Assembly (NCBI RefSeq): GCF_900100315.1
Contig: NZ_FNFF01000016.1
Span: 62,001 to 126,000, forward strand
Direction of reading: 5' to 3'
From: Streptomyces indicus
GTDB lineage: Bacteria; Actinomycetota; Actinomycetes; Streptomycetales; Streptomycetaceae
Length of the DNA: 64,000 nucleotides
The translations under genes were made by a program, and so were the position numbers. The notes beneath the pieces are model-generated. The model worked only from the letters and a program-made list of their open reading frames with translations. It was not told the DNA's origin and did no database searches. Of the stretch, positions 26,105-34,492 are shown piece by piece (position 1 is the first letter of the stretch; each line of letters starts with the position of its first letter).

Positions 26105-27151
26105 ATGAGCAAACAGGGGCCGACCTTGGAGGACGTCGCGCGCGAGGCAGGCGTCTCACGGGCCACGGTCTCCCGGGTCATCAACGGCGTACGGAACGTG
26201 GATCCGCACATCCAGAAGGTGGTCCGCGAGGCCGTCGAGCGGACCGGGTACACACCGAACCAGGCGGCCCGCGCCTTGGTGACCCGCCGAGCGCAGACCA
26301 TCGCCCTCGTGGTCTCCGGCGCGGGCGAGGAGGCCGACGACGACCCCCACACCAACTCCTTCATGGCCCGCGTGTTTGCGGACCCGTTCTTCGGGCGTGT
26401 GGTGACAGGGGTGGTCGGGTTCCTGCGGCCTCGGGGGCTGCACCCTGTGCTGATGTTCGCCGACTCCGAGAGCGCCCGCCGTGACGTGGTCGCCTACCTG
26501 CGCCGCGGCAGCGCCGACGGCGCGCTCGTCGTCTCCACCCACGCCGAAGACCCTCTGCCGGCACGGTTCGCGGCCGAAGGGCTGCCCGCCGTCTGCTTCA
26601 CCCGGCCCGCCGTGCCCGCCCCCATCAGTTACGTGGACCTGGCCCACCGCCGCGGCGGCCTCCTCGCCGCACAGCACCTCCTGGAACGGGGATGCCGCAG
26701 GCCGGCCACGATCACCGGGCCCCTCGACATGTCGGCCGGCCAGGAACGCCTCGCCGGGTTCCGGGAGGGCATGGAGCTCGGAGGCATTCGGTACGTGCCG
26801 CTCGCCGAGGGCGGTTTCACCCTGCTCAGCGGCGTAGCGGCCATGGAGCGCCTGCTGGAGGAACACCCCGACATCGACGGCGTATTCGCGGCCAACGACC
26901 TGATGGCGCAAGGCGCCTGCCAGGTCCTGCACGAGTCGGGACGACGGGTGCCGCAGGACGTCGCGGTGATCGGCTTCGACGATTCCAGCGTTGCCGTCAC
27001 CTGCCAGCCCCCGTTGACCACGGTGCGTCAACCGGTGGAGGAAATGGCCGCCACGATGGCCGAGTTGCTGCACGAGTTCATCCAGGGCGAGCGTGTGGAA
27101 GCCACATCGCGGATCTTCGAACCCGAGTTGGTCGTGCGGGCTTCGGCGTGA
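26105..27151 (+). CDS. LacI-family regulator of the second carbohydrate cluster (CebR-like)
   Basis: 348 residues with the LacI helix-turn-helix (TLEDVAREAGVSRATVSRVIN) and a ligand domain carrying FADPFFGRVV, GPLDMSAGQERLAGF, FAANDLMA and GFDDSS. The recognition helix and the FADPFF stretch resemble CebR more than the other two LacI proteins of the window do. ATG 26105 is chosen; a GTG three codons earlier is possible because the ribosome site is weak. It follows the GH3 gene by 62 bp with its own candidate operator. The likely inducer is a short beta-glucan oligosaccharide, but this is inferred from neighbours only. Confidence 0.88.
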   Translation: MSKQGPTLEDVAREAGVSRATVSRVINGVRNVDPHIQKVVREAVERTGYTPNQAARALVTRRAQTIALVVSGAGEEADDDPHTNSFMARVFADPFFGRVVTGVVGFLRPRGLHPVLMFADSESARRDVVAYLRRGSADGALVVSTHAEDPLPARFAAEGLPAVCFTRPAVPAPISYVDLAHRRGGLLAAQHLLERGCRRPATITGPLDMSAGQERLAGFREGMELGGIRYVPLAEGGFTLLSGVAAMERLLEEHPDIDGVFAANDLMAQGACQVLHESGRRVPQDVAVIGFDDSSVAVTCQPPLTTVRQPVEEMAATMAELLHEFIQGERVEATSRIFEPELVVRASA

Positions 27152-27170
27152 CCGCCTCCACGTCCCGTCG

Positions 27171-28880
27171 TCACGACGTGCAGATGGTGACTGTGATGTG
27201 GCCTCGGAGGATGTCGTGGCATTCGGCTGTGGGGGACTCCGGTGTGACCGATGGCGGCGTCGGTGTCGGCGTCGGGTTGACGGGTTCCGGGGCCGTCGGT
27301 TCGGCAGGTGCCGGGTCCGTGGGCGGGGTCGGCTCCGGCTCGAGCGGGGCGGGAGTGGTCGTAACGTCGGGTGTCTGTACGGGAGTTGGGTCCGGAGCGG
27401 GAGGGGGGACGGTGCCGTTGCCCGGAGGCTGCGCCGGGACCGAGGGGGCTGTGTCGCCCGGCGCGGGCTCGCTCGGCGCAGCGGGGCCGGGCTCCTGCCC
27501 GACGGGCGGCGAGTTGGGCTGTGGCGGCGGCGTGGGTTGAGCGGACGCGGGCGCTGTGGGCACCGCATCGGCAGGCTCGGCTGCGGGGTCGTCTTGCGGG
27601 GCCGCCTCGTCCGCGGTCGGCTGCCCCGGAGTGTCGGCGCGGCCCGGATCGACGGCCGAGGGCGGTGCGTCCTCGGTGGTTTGGGGCGCAACGCGCGGCG
27701 CGTCCTCGGGCGCTCGGGACGGAACGGGCGGCGTGGACGGCGGCACCGGACCGGTTTCCCGACCCTGCACCGGAACGTCCTTGAGTACGAGGGCGCCCCC
27801 GACGAGCGGTGACAGCGGACGCGTTGGCGTGGACGGAGTCGCGTCGTGCGTCGCCGTGCGCGCGGGCGGGACCGGCTGGTCAGCAGCACCGACCAGCAGC
27901 CCCACACCGATCGCCGCCCCCGTCACCGTGACCCCCACGCTTCCGAGTACGGCCGCCGGAGCCTTGAACCCACCGGTGACGAGCTGACGTACGACCCGGC
28001 CGACGCCACGCACCGGACCCGCTGCGCCCGAGATCGCGGGAGCAGCGGAGGCGCCGGAGGCCCCAGGAGCGCCCGCACCCCCCGCCCCCGTCGGGGCCCC
28101 CGCCAACACAGGAGCAAGGAACTTCGCTCCGCCACCGAGGAACCCCGCCAGCAGCGCCGGCCCGACCAGCGCGCCCAAGTGGTGGTTGGCCCGGGCGAGC
28201 AGCAGGTAGCGGGAGCGGCAGTCCTCGCATGCGTCCAGGTGGGCGCGGAGCGCAGCCGCGTGTCGGGGTGCGGCCGCGTCACGTATGAGCGCGGGTATCC
28301 GCTCCCAGTGGACCTCGCAGGCCGGGTCCTGCGGCGTGCCGGGATGGGCGCGCAGGAACGCTTGCCGCATCCCCTCACGGGCCCGGTGCAGCAGCACCGC
28401 AGTCGCCCCGCGGCCGGCCCCGATGCGCCGGCCGATGACGTCGAGCGGCAGGTCCTCGGCCTCGGCCAGCCACAAGGCCTTGACCCACCGTTCGGGCAGC
28501 TGACCGAGCACCCGCCTCAACAGGTCGATCTGGGAGACCCGCGCGCTCGGGTCGGCGGCGGAACCGGTGAAGGACACCGAGACCGGTTCGATCACGTCCG
28601 CGCCTGCCTGCTCCGGTTCGACCGGGGTCTCGCGGGCGGCGGCGCTGCCGACCGTCATGGCCAGATTGCGTACGGTCCTGGTCAGGTAGGCCGCGACGTT
28701 GTCGATCTCGTGTCCCGCGGAGAGCCGCCGCCAGACCCTGAAGTGGGCCTCGGCGACCACGTCCTCGGCGAGCCAGGGATTTCCGGTCAGCGAGCGGGCG
28801 TAGGCCACGAGGTGGGGTTGCTGCTCCTCGTAGACCCGGGCGTAGGCCACGGCGTTGCCGCCGTTGTAGCCGTCGGTCAT
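27171..28880 (-). CDS. ECF sigma factor fused to a zinc-finger, membrane segment and proline-rich tail
   Basis: 569 residues from the ATG at 28880 (GGAGTG upstream). Residues about 1-165 are an ECF sigma factor: region 2 (AYARSLTGNPWLAEDVVAEA) and region 4 (LPERWVKALWLAEAEDLPL). Then follows an anti-sigma-like zinc finger (HLDACEDC, about 213-222), a Gly/Ala-rich hydrophobic stretch (about 233-260), a clear membrane helix (about 305-330, VTVTGAAIGVGLLVG), and about 220 residues very rich in Pro, Ala, Glu and Thr that would lie outside the cell. The tail ends in a small segment with two cysteines. Sigma and membrane anchor in one chain resemble the ECF52/53-type groups of actinobacteria. Release from the membrane, perhaps by proteolysis, is an inference. 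Confidence 0.8.
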   Translation of the reverse strand: MTDGYNGGNAVAYARVYEEQQPHLVAYARSLTGNPWLAEDVVAEAHFRVWRRLSAGHEIDNVAAYLTRTVRNLAMTVGSAAARETPVEPEQAGADVIEPVSVSFTGSAADPSARVSQIDLLRRVLGQLPERWVKALWLAEAEDLPLDVIGRRIGAGRGATAVLLHRAREGMRQAFLRAHPGTPQDPACEVHWERIPALIRDAAAPRHAAALRAHLDACEDCRSRYLLLARANHHLGALVGPALLAGFLGGGAKFLAPVLAGAPTGAGGAGAPGASGASAAPAISGAAGPVRGVGRVVRQLVTGGFKAPAAVLGSVGVTVTGAAIGVGLLVGAADQPVPPARTATHDATPSTPTRPLSPLVGGALVLKDVPVQGRETGPVPPSTPPVPSRAPEDAPRVAPQTTEDAPPSAVDPGRADTPGQPTADEAAPQDDPAAEPADAVPTAPASAQPTPPPQPNSPPVGQEPGPAAPSEPAPGDTAPSVPAQPPGNGTVPPPAPDPTPVQTPDVTTTPAPLEPEPTPPTDPAPAEPTAPEPVNPTPTPTPPSVTPESPTAECHDILRGHITVTICTS

Positions 28881-29097
28881 GGCAGGACACTCCGATACGG
28901 AACGGGAGCTTGTCACTGTATGTACGAATTTGCCGGGATGGTGCAGCAGTGTGGCGTGGTTCACATCGATCGCTGGGCAACTCGCGTAATGCCGGAAGCG
29001 CACCGCAGGTCGATGGGGCATGGCGGTGCGGACGCCCGAACCCGAACCCCGCGCCCGCCCACCCCCGCGCCCGTCCACTCCTGAAGGAGCCGCACCG

Positions 29098-29499
29098 ATG
29101 CCCCTCACGATCGAGCAGTCCGTCCGTGCCCGCCTGATCACCTCGGCCGGCCCCGAGCCCGCCGTCCGCGTACAGCTCCGCTACGACAGTGCCGATCCGG
29201 TCGCCATCCACCTCGTCTTCCCGCCCGAGGTGTCCCTGGACGGACGCCCGGTGCCCTGGACCTTCGCGCGCGACCTGTTGGAAGCCGGTCTCCGCGCCCC
29301 GTCGGGCACGGGTGACGTGCACATCTGGCCGTGTGGCCGGGCCCAGACGGTCATCGAGTTCCGCGTGCCCCACGGTGCGGCGCTCGTCCAGATCGACACG
29401 GCCCCGCTGCGTCGCTTCCTGCTTCGCTCGTACGCGGTGATCGCGCCGGGCGACGAAACGGTCGACTTCGACCTGTGCGCGCTGCTGCGCGATGCGTGA
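29098..29499 (+). CDS. SsgA-like sporulation/cell-division protein (SALP)
   Basis: 133 residues from the ATG at 29098 (GAAGGAGC upstream). The whole length matches the SsgA-like family that is unique to sporulating actinomycetes: VQLRYDSADPVAIHLVFPPE, then WTFARDLLEAGL, then a conserved end VIAPGDETVDFDLCALL. SALPs guide septum placement and peptidoglycan remodelling during sporulation (SsgB recruits FtsZ). Which of the SsgA-G types this is cannot be settled by eye. It is divergent from the tethered ECF sigma gene across a 217-bp gap. Confidence 0.9.
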   Translation: MPLTIEQSVRARLITSAGPEPAVRVQLRYDSADPVAIHLVFPPEVSLDGRPVPWTFARDLLEAGLRAPSGTGDVHIWPCGRAQTVIEFRVPHGAALVQIDTAPLRRFLLRSYAVIAPGDETVDFDLCALLRDA

Positions 29500-29535
29500 C
29501 GGCACTCGCCAGCCGCCGCTGCCGAGTCGCCGTCC

Positions 29536-29557
29536 GCCGTCCCGAGGCCTGGACGGC
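29536..29557. terminator. Hairpin between SALP and carbonic anhydrase genes
   Basis: GCCGTCC (29536-29542) pairs with GGACGGC (29551-29557) over an 8-base loop, in the short convergent gap. It is nested inside a longer 9-bp pairing formed by CCGCTGCCG-type arms. Confidence 0.5.
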
Positions 29558-29592
29558 ACCGGCGATCGAGCGACGGGGCGGCGGCAGCGGGG

Positions 29593-30234
29593 TCAGGAAC
29601 CAGCAGGGACCTGTGCCTCGAGTCCCCGCGAGGCGACGACCTGCGCACTGCCGTCCGTCAGGCGGTAGCACAGGCCCACCACGGCCGTCTCGCCGGCGGC
29701 GACCTTGTCGGCGAGCACGCGGGAGCGGTCGAGGAGCAGGTCGACGGTGTGCTTGATGTGTTCGGCGAGGATCTCGTCGGGCTCGGTTTGTCCGGCGGCT
29801 CGCGCGGCCAGCACGCTGGGCGTGACCCGCTCGACGACGTCCCGGACGTATCCGGTCGGCGTCATGCCGTTCTCCAGCGCGGCACACGCGGCGCCGACCG
29901 CCCCGCACGAGTCGTGTCCGAGCACGACGACCAGGGGGCTGCCCAGGACGTCCACGCCGAACTCGATGCTGCCGAGCACCTCGGACCCGACGACGTGACC
30001 GGCGGTACGCACCACGAACAGGTCGCCCAGACCGCGATCGAAGATGATCTCGGCCGCGAGCCGGGAGTCGGAGCACCCGAACAGCACGGCGAAGGGCTGC
30101 TGGGACGGTGCGATCTCGGTGCGGCGCCTGGCGTCCTGGTTGGGGTGCTCGGGGGTGCCGGCGACGAAGCGCTGGTTTCCGGCGAGCAGCAACGCGAAGG
30201 CCTCGGCCGGAGTGGGGGACGTTATCTCGCTCAT
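29593..30234 (-). CDS. Beta-class carbonic anhydrase
   Basis: 213 residues, a normal length for the family. Zinc ligands are visible as the Cys of FGCSDSR and the His and Cys of VLGHDSCGAVGAA, with the Asp/Arg dyad inside CSDSR. The enzyme interconverts CO2 and bicarbonate in the cytoplasm. The ATG at 30234 ends the gap behind a broken DedA gene whose downstream reading frame continues through this gene without a stop. It is convergent with the SALP gene. Confidence 0.93.
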   Translation of the reverse strand: MSEITSPTPAEAFALLLAGNQRFVAGTPEHPNQDARRRTEIAPSQQPFAVLFGCSDSRLAAEIIFDRGLGDLFVVRTAGHVVGSEVLGSIEFGVDVLGSPLVVVLGHDSCGAVGAACAALENGMTPTGYVRDVVERVTPSVLAARAAGQTEPDEILAEHIKHTVDLLLDRSRVLADKVAAGETAVVGLCYRLTDGSAQVVASRGLEAQVPAGS

Positions 30235-30309
30235 GCCCGCAGCTTATGACCCACCACCGCCCACCGCTTCGCCCGGCCCTGCCGGGTTCGAGGCCGACGA
30301 CCTCGGGGA

Positions 30310-30933
30310 CCGGCCCCGGCGAGCTGCCTTCCCTCGCGCCTCCGCGGCGAGTCCTCACCCGGACCCACGCAGCCGCAGCCGCAATCGCACAGCCCACGCC
30401 GGCCGCGAGGGCGGGGAGCCCGAGCGCGAGCGCGTGCTGCAAGGAGGCGGCGGCCGCGTATCCGGCGACGGTCTCCGCGGTGGCCCACAGGAGTGAAGCG
30501 CTCATGCTGTACGGAGCGATGCGGTGGCAGGGGAGTCGCGCCGCCCCGGCGAGGTGCGGGACGAGGGTGCGGAGGACCGGCAGGAAGCGGGCTGCGAAGA
30601 CCGCCTGTCCGCCACGGCGGGCCGTGAGCGCTTCCGCGCGCTGCCACGCACCGGCCGGGAAGCGCCGCCCGAGCGAGCCGGTGCGCAGGCGCTCGCCGAG
30701 CAGGCGCCCGGTGCGGTGGGCCAGGAGGTCTCCCGCGCAGGCCGCACCTGCGGCCACCGCGATCAGCACGGGCAGGTCCAGATGTCCCGTACGCGCAGAG
30801 CTCCTGAGCTCAGCAGCAAGGTGAGGGTCGGTACGAACGCGCCGACCAGCAGGACCGACTCCGTGAGGATGGCAGCTGACGCGTACGCGGCCAGGGGCGG
30901 CAGGTCCTCCAGGAGGCCGGTCAGCGTGTTCAC
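30310..30933 (-). pseudogene. DedA-family membrane protein, frameshifted
   Basis: The N-terminal part reads from GTG 30933 as NTLTGLLEDLPPLAAYASA then AILTESVLLVGAFVPT and TLLLSSGALRVR, and then runs into a stop near 30763. The continuation GHLDLPVLIAVAAGAACAGD is in another frame. Adding one G after the CGG codon near 30787 would restore GALRVRGHLDLPVLIAV, a typical DedA core with its TGRLLGERL loop. The C-terminal part (FAARFLPVLRTLVPHLAGAA, then a membrane helix) is good DedA sequence, but its frame then finds no stop until inside the carbonic anhydrase gene, hinting at a second lesion near 30320. A sequencing error in a C/G run is possible. Confidence 0.7.
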
Positions 30934-31466
30934 ATCGCGCTGGCCGCCGCCCACCACGTCGATGTCGCGCTCGTCGACGTGCGGATGCCTCGTATGGACG
31001 GCATCACCGCCACCGCCAGGCTCCGCGCGCCCTGCCCCGCCCTCCGAAGGTCATCACCCTGACGACGTTCGACCTCGACGAGTACGTCTACGACGCGCTC
31101 GCGGCGGGAGCCGACGGCTTCCTGCTCAAGGACACCGACCCGGGCGAAATCCTGCGTGCCGTGCACCTCGTCGCCGCCGGCTCGGCGATGCGCCATCCGT
31201 CGGCCGCCCGGCGGCTCATCGACCGCTACCACCGGGCCGGTCAGCCCCAGGCGACCGCAGCCCGCACCCGGATCGAACGGCTGACGCCGCGCGAACGCGA
31301 CGTCCTGACCCTGCTGGCCCGCGGCGACACCAACGCCGACATCGCCGCCCGCCTCGGCATGCGGGAGAGCACCGTGAAGGCCCATGCCAGTCGTATTCTC
31401 GCGACACTTGACGTCACCAACCGCGTCCAGGCCACTCTGCTCGCCCGTGATGCCGGGCTCAACTGA
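30919..31466 (+). pseudogene. NarL/LuxR-type response regulator, 5'-truncated and frameshifted
   Basis: The plus strand begins in mid-receiver with VALVDVRMPRMDGITATARL, whose Asp is the phosphoacceptor; the first strand with the acidic pair is missing and the DNA there belongs to the DedA gene. After CGCGCG near 31030 the frame must change to continue KVITLTTFDLDEYVYDALAA and GFLLKDTDPGEILRAV, which fits two extra bases or one lost base. The LuxR DNA-binding domain that follows (LTPRERDVLTLLARG and ESTVKAHASRIL) is intact to the stop at 31466. No histidine kinase is adjacent. It is a remnant joined to another remnant, so a deletion junction near 30930 is likely. Confidence 0.72.
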
Positions 31467-31705
31467 TCTACGAGGAAGGATGCTTCACAGGTGCGCCGCG
31501 TCTTGGCAGCAGCGGGCCTTCACACTCGCCGGTACGGTGACCGGCCGGACCACGAGACCCACTTCGGCGTCCTCAACCCGTACGGCACGCCGCATGCCGG
31601 CCCCGTCGAGTTCGACGTTCCCTTGGTCCAACCGGCGCGCCGTCCCAGGCGAGTTCGCCGCCCTGCGGTTCAGGAAGATGCAGTCCGCCGTGACCTCGCT
31701 GCGGC

Positions 31706-32059
31706 TCACGCGTGCCGGTGCCCCAGCACATTGACCACGCGTCCACCGGGATCGCGGACGAAGAACCGCCGCACGCCCCACTCCTCGTCCTGCAAGGGGA
31801 GCACGATCTCCGCACCGCTCTCCCGCATGACCTCATAGGCCGCGTCCACGTCGTCCACCTCGATGCTCATGTCAGGGGCGACGGGCGCGGTCTTGTCGTG
31901 GCTCATCACGCTGATCTGCGCGTTCGGTTGGGACGGGGAGGCGAACGTCGCGATCCAGCCGTGGTTCATGACCTCCTCGAAGCCCAGCAGACCGTAGAAC
32001 TCCCGGTGCTCCTGCGCGGCCTCGGACTGGATGTTGGGCACCACACGGCGAACGGCCAT
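31706..32059 (-). CDS. VOC (glyoxalase/bleomycin-resistance-like) family protein
   Basis: 117 residues from the ATG at 32059. RVVPNIQSEAAQEHREFYGL, FEEVMNHGWIATFAS and the C-terminal FFVRDPGGRVVNVLGH show the paired beta-alpha-beta-beta-beta fold of the VOC superfamily. Small members like this act as dimers that bind metal or sequester ligands. The substrate is unknown. It stands alone between the response-regulator remnant and the PASTA gene. Confidence 0.82.
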   Translation of the reverse strand: MAVRRVVPNIQSEAAQEHREFYGLLGFEEVMNHGWIATFASPSQPNAQISVMSHDKTAPVAPDMSIEVDDVDAAYEVMRESGAEIVLPLQDEEWGVRRFFVRDPGGRVVNVLGHRHA

Positions 32060-32186
32060 TGACGACTCCAGGTGAGAGCGGACGTGTCTTTGAGTCCCAA
32101 GAGGTACTACGCGACGTCCGCCGCCGCACGCATTCGTCGGACGCACTGCCGACCCGATGCGCCGAGCACCCCGTACGGACGGCGTG

Positions 32187-33500
32187 CTACCCGGCGCCTC
32201 CGGAGAGGAGGCCGCCGCTGTCCTCCGCGCCGCCGTTCCCACCGCCGCCATCCGCCGACCCTGCCACGCCCACCGTCAGCAGAACAGTGGAGCCCGGCTG
32301 GGCTTCGCCACCCGCGGGCGACTGGGCGATGACGAGACCGGCCTGCTCTGCCGTCGAGGGTGCGGTGACGACGTTGGTGAGCAATCCGACGTCCGCGATC
32401 CGCTGTTTCGCCTCCGCCTGGGGCAGATTCAGGACGGTGGGCACGGTCACGGTCTGCGGTTCGATCGCGTCGGACGCGATCAGCAGGGTCACCGTGGAGG
32501 TGCGCGGCGCGGCTGTTCCACCTTCGGGTTCGGTGCCGGACACGGTGCCGGGAGACACGTCCGGGTCCTCCACGATGCGTGTCTCGACCACGAAGCCCGT
32601 CTCCTCCAGGAGCCGCGTCGCCTCTTCGGCCGACGCCCCCCTGGTCTGCGGGATCACTGCCTGCGCGGGCGATGGCGATGAGCCCTCGGGCCCGCCCTCC
32701 CCGCCAGGACCGGCGGGCACCGCGATCTCAAGCTCCTGCGAGGGGTTCCGTACGTTCGCCACCGTGAGGGACTTCTGCCGGTTCTCGGCCTTCTCGACCT
32801 TGACGACCTGGTCCTTCTTGACCTTCCAGGCCTTGATTCCTTTGTCCTTGCCCTTGAACTTCGGGTCGACGTCACCGGGGTCCCGCTCGCTGACGGCCAG
32901 CGGGTTGCCGCAGTTGCACTTCACGCGCGGTACGCCGAATCCGTCGACGAGCACTGCGGTGCCGGCCTCGAGCACGGCGTCGTAGCGGTGGTGCTTGCCC
33001 TTCTTGTAGTTGTGGTTGGCGACGAGGGTGTCGTTGGCGAGGACGACCTCGACGAGGGACCTGACGAAGGCCTTGACGGTCTTGGGCTTGGCGCCGATGC
33101 CGAGGGCCTTGGCCCAGGCGGCCTTCTTCTTCGCGTTGGCCGGCGTGAGCAGGAAGTCGATCAGCAGGGCCGGGTCGCAGATGTCGACCTTCCTGCTGCC
33201 GCCGTACAGTCCCGCCTCGCTTCCCTTGCGCGAGCCTCCCTTGTCATTGAGGTTGCGCCCGAAGTCGACTCCGTCGCCGAGACCGCCGCTGAAGAAGGCG
33301 TTCTCGGCGAGGTAGCCGACGGCCTCGGCGGCGACCGCGCTCCCCACGGCGCGGGCCGCGCACGCCATTCCGGTCAGCGAACCGAGGAGGACGGTGAACG
33401 CCAGGAACGCACCCGCTGCCTTGACCCTGACACCCCGCCACCCGCTCGCACGTGCTGCGCGCGCCCCTCGCGCGCGCTTCCCCATGAACGCAGCCCCCAT
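32187..33500 (-). CDS. Secreted or membrane-anchored protein with DUF6777-like domain and two PASTA domains
   Basis: 437 residues from the ATG at 33500 (G-rich ribosome site upstream). An N-terminal hydrophobic segment (about residues 27-50, GAFLAFTVLLGSLTGMACAA) is a signal peptide or anchor. A domain at about 70-200 reads DPALLIDFLL, WAKALGI, LANDTLVANHNY and VLEAGTAVLVDGFGVPRVKCNCGNPL, which resembles the DUF6777 family. Two PASTA domains follow (about 283-350 and 352-420). PASTA domains bind peptidoglycan fragments in Ser/Thr kinases and penicillin-binding proteins, but no kinase is fused here. It is the last gene of a tight three-gene operon (24 bp and 38 bp gaps) with two GDK-motif proteins. 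Confidence 0.7.
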   Translation of the reverse strand: MGAAFMGKRARGARAARASGWRGVRVKAAGAFLAFTVLLGSLTGMACAARAVGSAVAAEAVGYLAENAFFSGGLGDGVDFGRNLNDKGGSRKGSEAGLYGGSRKVDICDPALLIDFLLTPANAKKKAAWAKALGIGAKPKTVKAFVRSLVEVVLANDTLVANHNYKKGKHHRYDAVLEAGTAVLVDGFGVPRVKCNCGNPLAVSERDPGDVDPKFKGKDKGIKAWKVKKDQVVKVEKAENRQKSLTVANVRNPSQELEIAVPAGPGGEGGPEGSSPSPAQAVIPQTRGASAEEATRLLEETGFVVETRIVEDPDVSPGTVSGTEPEGGTAAPRTSTVTLLIASDAIEPQTVTVPTVLNLPQAEAKQRIADVGLLTNVVTAPSTAEQAGLVIAQSPAGGEAQPGSTVLLTVGVAGSADGGGGNGGAEDSGGLLSGGAG

Positions 33501-33524
33501 GGTCTTCCGCCCCCCTGATGCTTG

Positions 33525-33896
33525 TCACATGGTTCGAACCAGAGCGGTGACCATCGCGGCCACCCCGCCCTGCACCGCGGACAGGACCGCTTCACGGGCC
33601 CCGCCGGCGACCGCCCGGGTGAGAGCCCGCAGACGTCCAGGCTCGGCCTGTACGGCCGTGACGACCGCGCCGGGATCCGTCACGGATCCGTCGGCGGTGA
33701 TCGCACCCCGGTCCGCCAGCTCGGACAGAAACGCCCGGAGTTCGGCGATCGCGGCGTTGATCTCGGCGCCCGAAACGGCCTCCTGGTTAGTCACGGTGAT
33801 ACGGGCGTGGTCACCGGGCCTGTATTGGTCGCGGCCGACTTTGTCACCGTGCACCACATCGCCTTGCACGTGGTTTTCGTAGCCGGGGTGAGTCAT
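33525..33896 (-). CDS. Small protein with N-terminal GDVVHGDKVGRDQ motif
   Basis: 123 residues from the ATG at 33896 (AAAGG upstream). I do not recognise a named family. The first 25 residues contain GDVVHGDKVGRDQY, followed by a short beta-rich stretch (ARITVTNQ), a helical segment (NAAIAELRAFLSELADRGAI) and a C-terminal Ala/Val-rich helix (AVLSAVQGGVAAMVTALV) that could be amphipathic or membrane-associated. The same GDVVxGDKxGRDQ motif ends the product of the gene just upstream. The shared motif and 38-bp gap suggest that the two proteins interact or are recognised by the same partner. No enzymatic residues are evident. Confidence 0.6.
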   Translation of the reverse strand: MTHPGYENHVQGDVVHGDKVGRDQYRPGDHARITVTNQEAVSGAEINAAIAELRAFLSELADRGAITADGSVTDPGAVVTAVQAEPGRLRALTRAVAGGAREAVLSAVQGGVAAMVTALVRTM

Positions 33897-33934
33897 TTTC
33901 TGACCTTTCTGAAACCGGACGATCTACGAGTGCG

Positions 33935-34492
33935 CTATCGGCTGCCGCTGCCGCTCATCTTGAACTGATCGCGGCCCGCCTTGTCTCCCATCACCACGTC
34001 TCCGTACACCTGTACGGACCTCGGATGAGTGGGGGGATTCTCGATCGCGTCGACAATGACGTGCTTGATCCGGTGTATTTCCGTCCCATCCGTCCCGGAG
34101 AGTGCCGTGTACTGCGTCCCGGCGGTCTCCAGAACGAGGGCGTAACGCGTTCTCCTGAAGAAGACACGGTGGATCAACAGCCCGAGGAACCCGGCGGCGA
34201 CCACCCCTCCGACGCCCGTCACCAAAGGCATCAGCAGCCGTGCGGCGCTCTCGACGTCCGGGCGCACATCGGGCGGCAGCGCCGGTGGCGCGAGCTGCGC
34301 CGCCGCGGCGAACGAGACGATGACGAAAAGGGTGATCGCCAGCGGGCGCAGCGGGTACCAGGTCGCATACTTTCCGCGCCACACAAGTTGCAGTGAACGC
34401 ACCCTGGAAATGTTCGAAAGTGGATATACCTCGTGCCCGATCTGGACCACTCTGCGGCTGATGACGATCTCACCGATCTGGCGATCTCTCAT
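33935..34492 (-). CDS. DUF6232-like membrane protein ending in a GDK motif
   Basis: 185 residues from the ATG at 34492, chosen for the GGGGG ribosome site and the family-like start EIVISRRVVQIGHEVYPLSNISR. Two membrane helices follow (about 50-70, LAITLFVIVSFAAAAQLA, and 90-115, LLMPLVTGVGGVVAAGFLGLL), then a conserved RYALVLETAGTQYTALSG segment, as in DUF6232 proteins of Streptomyces. Family members often end in a glycine/aspartate-rich tail; here it is VQVYGDVVMGDKAGRDQFKM, nearly the same motif as in the next gene. It is the first gene of the cassette. Function is unknown; a membrane platform is a fair guess. Confidence 0.7.
   Translation of the reverse strand: MRDRQIGEIVISRRVVQIGHEVYPLSNISRVRSLQLVWRGKYATWYPLRPLAITLFVIVSFAAAAQLAPPALPPDVRPDVESAARLLMPLVTGVGGVVAAGFLGLLIHRVFFRRTRYALVLETAGTQYTALSGTDGTEIHRIKHVIVDAIENPPTHPRSVQVYGDVVMGDKAGRDQFKMSGSGSR

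Noticed and set aside
31491-31838. Plus-strand open frame of 115 codons starting RRVLAAAGLHTRRYGDRPDH
   Set aside because: The first part could be a remnant, but no family was recognised, and its second half overlaps the well-supported VOC gene on the other strand.
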